DNA from: an uncultured Campylobacter sp.
GTDB taxonomy: Bacteria; Campylobacterota; Campylobacteria; Campylobacterales; Campylobacteraceae
Direction: 5' to 3'
DNA length: 18,920 bases
NCBI RefSeq assembly: GCF_937997465.1
Contig: NZ_CALKTQ010000267.1
Location: forward strand, 1 to 18,920
A model generated the notes under the pieces. It did not search any database. It was not told where the DNA came from and saw only the letters and a list, made by a program, of their open reading frames with translations. Both the position numbers and the translations under genes were made by a program. Positions within the stretch are counted from its first letter, which is position 1; each line of letters starts with the position of its first letter. Shown piece by piece: positions 16,660 to 18,920 of the stretch.

Positions 16660-18768
16660 ATGAAAAGCTTAATCATCGTGGAGTCCCCCGCGAAAGCCAA
16701 AACGATCAAAAATTTCCTCGGAAGCGACTACGACGTCATCGCATCAAAAGGCCACATCAGAGATCTGCCAAAGACGGCATTTGGTATCAAGATAGAGGGC
16801 GAAAAATTTACTCCAGAATACAAAATAAGCGCCGACCACTCCGCAATAGTAAAAGAGATCAAAGAGCTAGCCAAAAACGCCGACCAAATCTACCTCGCAA
16901 CCGATGAGGACCGCGAAGGAGAAGCCATCGCCTATCACATCGCCTCAGCCATCGGCAAAAAGCCCGAAAGCCTGCCTCGTATCGTGTTTCACGAGATAAC
17001 CAAAAGCGCCATAGAGGCTGCGCTAAAAAATCCGCGCACGATAAATATGGATAGCGTAAACGCGCAGCAAGCACGCCGCCTGCTAGACCGAATCGTAGGC
17101 TACAAGCTCTCGCCACTGTTAAATTTAAAGATCCAAAAAGGACTAAGTGCGGGACGCGTGCAAAGCGCGGCTCTAAAAATCATCGTGGATAGAGAGCGCG
17201 AGATACGCGACTTTAAACCGATCGAGTACCACAGCATCGACGCAGTTTTCAAAAAAGACCTCGACGCCGAGCTGGTTAAATTTGAAGCGCAAAAGATAGA
17301 AAAGCTAACGATAACAAACGGCGATAGAGCCAAATTTATAGTAGAAAATCTAAAAAATGACAAATTTAGCGTCCGAGAGATCGAAGCCAAAGAGCGCAAA
17401 ACCGAGCCCGCGCCGCCTTTTATGACCTCGACGCTACAACAAAGCGCGAGCAACCGCCTAGGCTTTAGCCCGAAAAAAACGATGATGATCGCGCAAAATT
17501 TATACGAGGGCGTGCAGACGCATCAGGGCTTCATGGGCGCGATAACCTACATGAGAACGGACAGCCTAAATCTCGCCAAAGAAGCCGTCGCAGCCGCGCG
17601 AGAGACGATCGAGAAAGAGTACGGCGAACGCTACTTGCCGGCAAAGGCTAAAATTTACGCAACCAAAAGCAAAGGCGCGCAAGAAGCCCACGAGGCGATC
17701 CGCCCGACCAATCTTAGCTTCACGCCAGCTATCGCCGCGCAATATCTAGAAAAAGACGCGCTACGCCTCTACACGCTCATCTACAACCGCTTTTTAGCCT
17801 GCCAGATGAGCGCTAGCGTGAGCCAAACGCAAAACGTATTCGTCGCGGGCGCAAAGGGCGAGTTTAAAATAAGCGGCCGCAAGGTGCTGTTTGACGGATT
17901 TTACCGCGTTTACGGCGATATGGATAAGGATAAAATTTTGCCCGACCTAAAAATCGGCGACGAGATGAGCCTGCAAAGCATCAAAAGCTCGCAGCACTTC
18001 ACCGAACCGCCGTCTCGCTACTCGGAGGCCGGACTCGTTAAAAAGCTAGAAAGCCTAGGCATAGGGCGCCCTAGCACCTACGCGCCGACCATCTCGCTGC
18101 TGACCTCTCGCGATTACGTCAAAGTCGAGAAAAAGCAGCTCGTGCCAAACGAGATCGCCTTTACGATGATGGGCGTTTTGGAGGAGCATTTTAGCGATAT
18201 AGTAGATAGCGAATTTACGTCAAATATGGAAGAAAAGCTCGATCACGTCGCCGAAGATAAAGCCGACTGGCAAAAGCTTTTGAGCGATTTTTATCATCCG
18301 TTTATAGATAAAATTTCAGCTGGCAAAACGGGCATAAAAAGCCAAAAAGTCGCCACTCCGATCGGCGAAAAGTGCCCTGAGTGCGGCGGCGAGCTACTAC
18401 TGCGAAAAGGGCGCTACGGCGAGTTTATCGCGTGCGGAAATTTCCCAAAATGCAAATACTCGCGCAATATCGCAAAGGAAGGGCAAGGCACGCAGGAAGG
18501 CGAAGCGGCGACAAAACCGAAAAAAGAGCTCAAAAAGATCGACGTGCCGTGTCCAAAATGCGGCGGCGATATCGTCGAGCGCATCAGCCGCAGAGGTAAA
18601 TTTTACGGTTGCGCAAACTACCCCAAATGCGACTTCGTCTCAAACTACGAGCCAGTCGCCGAAAAATGCGACGAATGCGGCGGCGATATGATCAAAAAAG
18701 AGCTAAAAAAGGGGACGTTTCACGAGTGTACGAAGTGCAAGAAAAAGGTGCAAATCGCGGTGCAATAA
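16660..18768 (+). CDS. topA: DNA topoisomerase I
   Basis: A 702-residue type IA topoisomerase that relaxes negative supercoils. I chose the ATG at 16660: AAAGG lies eight bases upstream, and the protein then begins MKSLIIVESPAKAKTI as in the family. The TOPRIM domain shows Glu8 and the acidic trio in ATDEDREGEA (Asp82, Asp84, Glu86). The catalytic tyrosine is Tyr297 in GAITYMRTDS. Near the C-terminus are three zinc-ribbon units: CPECGGELLLRKGRYGEF then CGNFPKC; CPKCGGDIVERI then CANYPKC; and CDECGGD then CTKC. All key residues are intact and the length is ordinary for epsilonproteobacteria. It appears to be a single-gene unit unrelated to the surface-layer locus. Confidence 0.96.
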   Translation: MKSLIIVESPAKAKTIKNFLGSDYDVIASKGHIRDLPKTAFGIKIEGEKFTPEYKISADHSAIVKEIKELAKNADQIYLATDEDREGEAIAYHIASAIGKKPESLPRIVFHEITKSAIEAALKNPRTINMDSVNAQQARRLLDRIVGYKLSPLLNLKIQKGLSAGRVQSAALKIIVDREREIRDFKPIEYHSIDAVFKKDLDAELVKFEAQKIEKLTITNGDRAKFIVENLKNDKFSVREIEAKERKTEPAPPFMTSTLQQSASNRLGFSPKKTMMIAQNLYEGVQTHQGFMGAITYMRTDSLNLAKEAVAAARETIEKEYGERYLPAKAKIYATKSKGAQEAHEAIRPTNLSFTPAIAAQYLEKDALRLYTLIYNRFLACQMSASVSQTQNVFVAGAKGEFKISGRKVLFDGFYRVYGDMDKDKILPDLKIGDEMSLQSIKSSQHFTEPPSRYSEAGLVKKLESLGIGRPSTYAPTISLLTSRDYVKVEKKQLVPNEIAFTMMGVLEEHFSDIVDSEFTSNMEEKLDHVAEDKADWQKLLSDFYHPFIDKISAGKTGIKSQKVATPIGEKCPECGGELLLRKGRYGEFIACGNFPKCKYSRNIAKEGQGTQEGEAATKPKKELKKIDVPCPKCGGDIVERISRRGKFYGCANYPKCDFVSNYEPVAEKCDECGGDMIKKELKKGTFHECTKCKKKVQIAVQ

Positions 18769-18801
18769 CGGCGGCTTGTCTTTTTGGTTTATACTTCGTT
18801 A

Positions 18802-18860
18802 GAAATTTCGCCGAAGCTCGGTTACATACTACTTGTATGCGCCCTCGCTCGGCTCATTTC
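18802..18860. repeat. Nested intergenic palindrome downstream of topA
   Basis: Three pairs of inverted segments share one centre: GAAAT (18802-18806) with ATTTC (18856-18860), GCCGA (18810-18814) with TCGGC (18849-18853), and CATAC (18825-18829) with GTATG (18835-18839), around a TACTT loop. The gaps between the arms are nearly equal on both sides (3 and 2, 10 and 9 bases). It resembles a dispersed REP-like palindrome or a long imperfect hairpin. I cannot tell from one copy whether it is repeated in the genome. Confidence 0.5.
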
Positions 18861-18920
18861 CGCCTCGTCTAAAGAAAAAATACGGCGCCTTCACTTTTTA
18901 CGTTCAAATTTGAAGCCGAA

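Noticed and set aside
18609..18872. Plus-strand 87-codon frame overlapping the topA end
   Set aside because: It is the out-of-frame Arg/Met-rich shadow of the zinc-ribbon region and continues through the palindrome without a ribosome site.
1..18920. Homopolymer tracts for slipped-strand phase variation
   Set aside because: No poly-G or poly-C run of eight or more was noticed in or before any gene, so contingency-locus switching of that kind is not supported.
1..18920. CRISPR array, tRNA or insertion sequence
   Set aside because: No regularly spaced identical repeats, no cloverleaf-like sequence, and no intact transposase with terminal repeats was seen; the transposase-like part of SapC is a degenerate domain inside a larger gene.

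Overview
The window looks like chromosomal DNA of a Campylobacter, most likely an oral or S-layer-bearing species of the rectus/showae/curvus type. This is inferred from an epsilonproteobacterial flagellin, a sapCDEF-type type I secretion operon, RTX S-layer-like proteins, Campylobacter-style promoters (extended TATAAT with no -35 box) and abundant AAATTT words. The species assignment is an inference. No tRNA, rRNA, CRISPR array or insertion sequence was found.

Layout: (1) 1-3167, minus strand: a large S-layer-RTX protein gene (here slp1) that runs off the left edge just before its C-terminus. (2) 3279-8684, minus strand: a tight four-gene operon read as sapC, sapD, sapE, sapF. It encodes a SapC-family protein, a PrtD-type ABC exporter, an HlyD-type adaptor and a TolC-type outer-membrane channel. 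slp1 follows sapF on the same strand and has its own promoter. (3) 8685-8939: a divergent regulatory region with a sapC promoter on one strand and, on the other, overlapping sigma70-like and sigma54-like signals plus two perfect short palindromes ahead of slp2. (4) 8940-11645 and 11813-14566, plus strand: two tandem S-layer-RTX paralogues (slp2, slp3). slp3 has a near-perfect promoter, a strong ribosome binding site and a strong terminator. (5) 14608-14831: a non-coding stretch with ten AAATTT words. (6) 14907-16388: a flagellin gene with a sigma28-type promoter. (7) 16389-16659: a run of hairpins between genes. (8) 16660-18768: topA, encoding DNA topoisomerase I, followed by an unusual nested palindrome.

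How it works together: the three Slp proteins have no signal peptide. They share an N-terminal DUF4214-type module and C-terminal glycine/aspartate RTX repeats, the design of type I secreted S-layer proteins. SapD, SapE and SapF would form the exporter that carries them to the surface. The arrangement (S-layer genes facing outward on both sides of the sap transport operon) is the one known from the Campylobacter fetus sap locus, where that central segment inverts to switch S-layer antigens. Here the flanking 5' coding ends are similar in protein but diverged in DNA, so active inversion is not shown.

The most unusual item is SapC. Its C-terminal two thirds is the SapC family domain, but its first ~125 residues resemble a REP-associated (Y1/IS200-like) tyrosine transposase in which the HUH histidines and the likely catalytic tyrosine are replaced.
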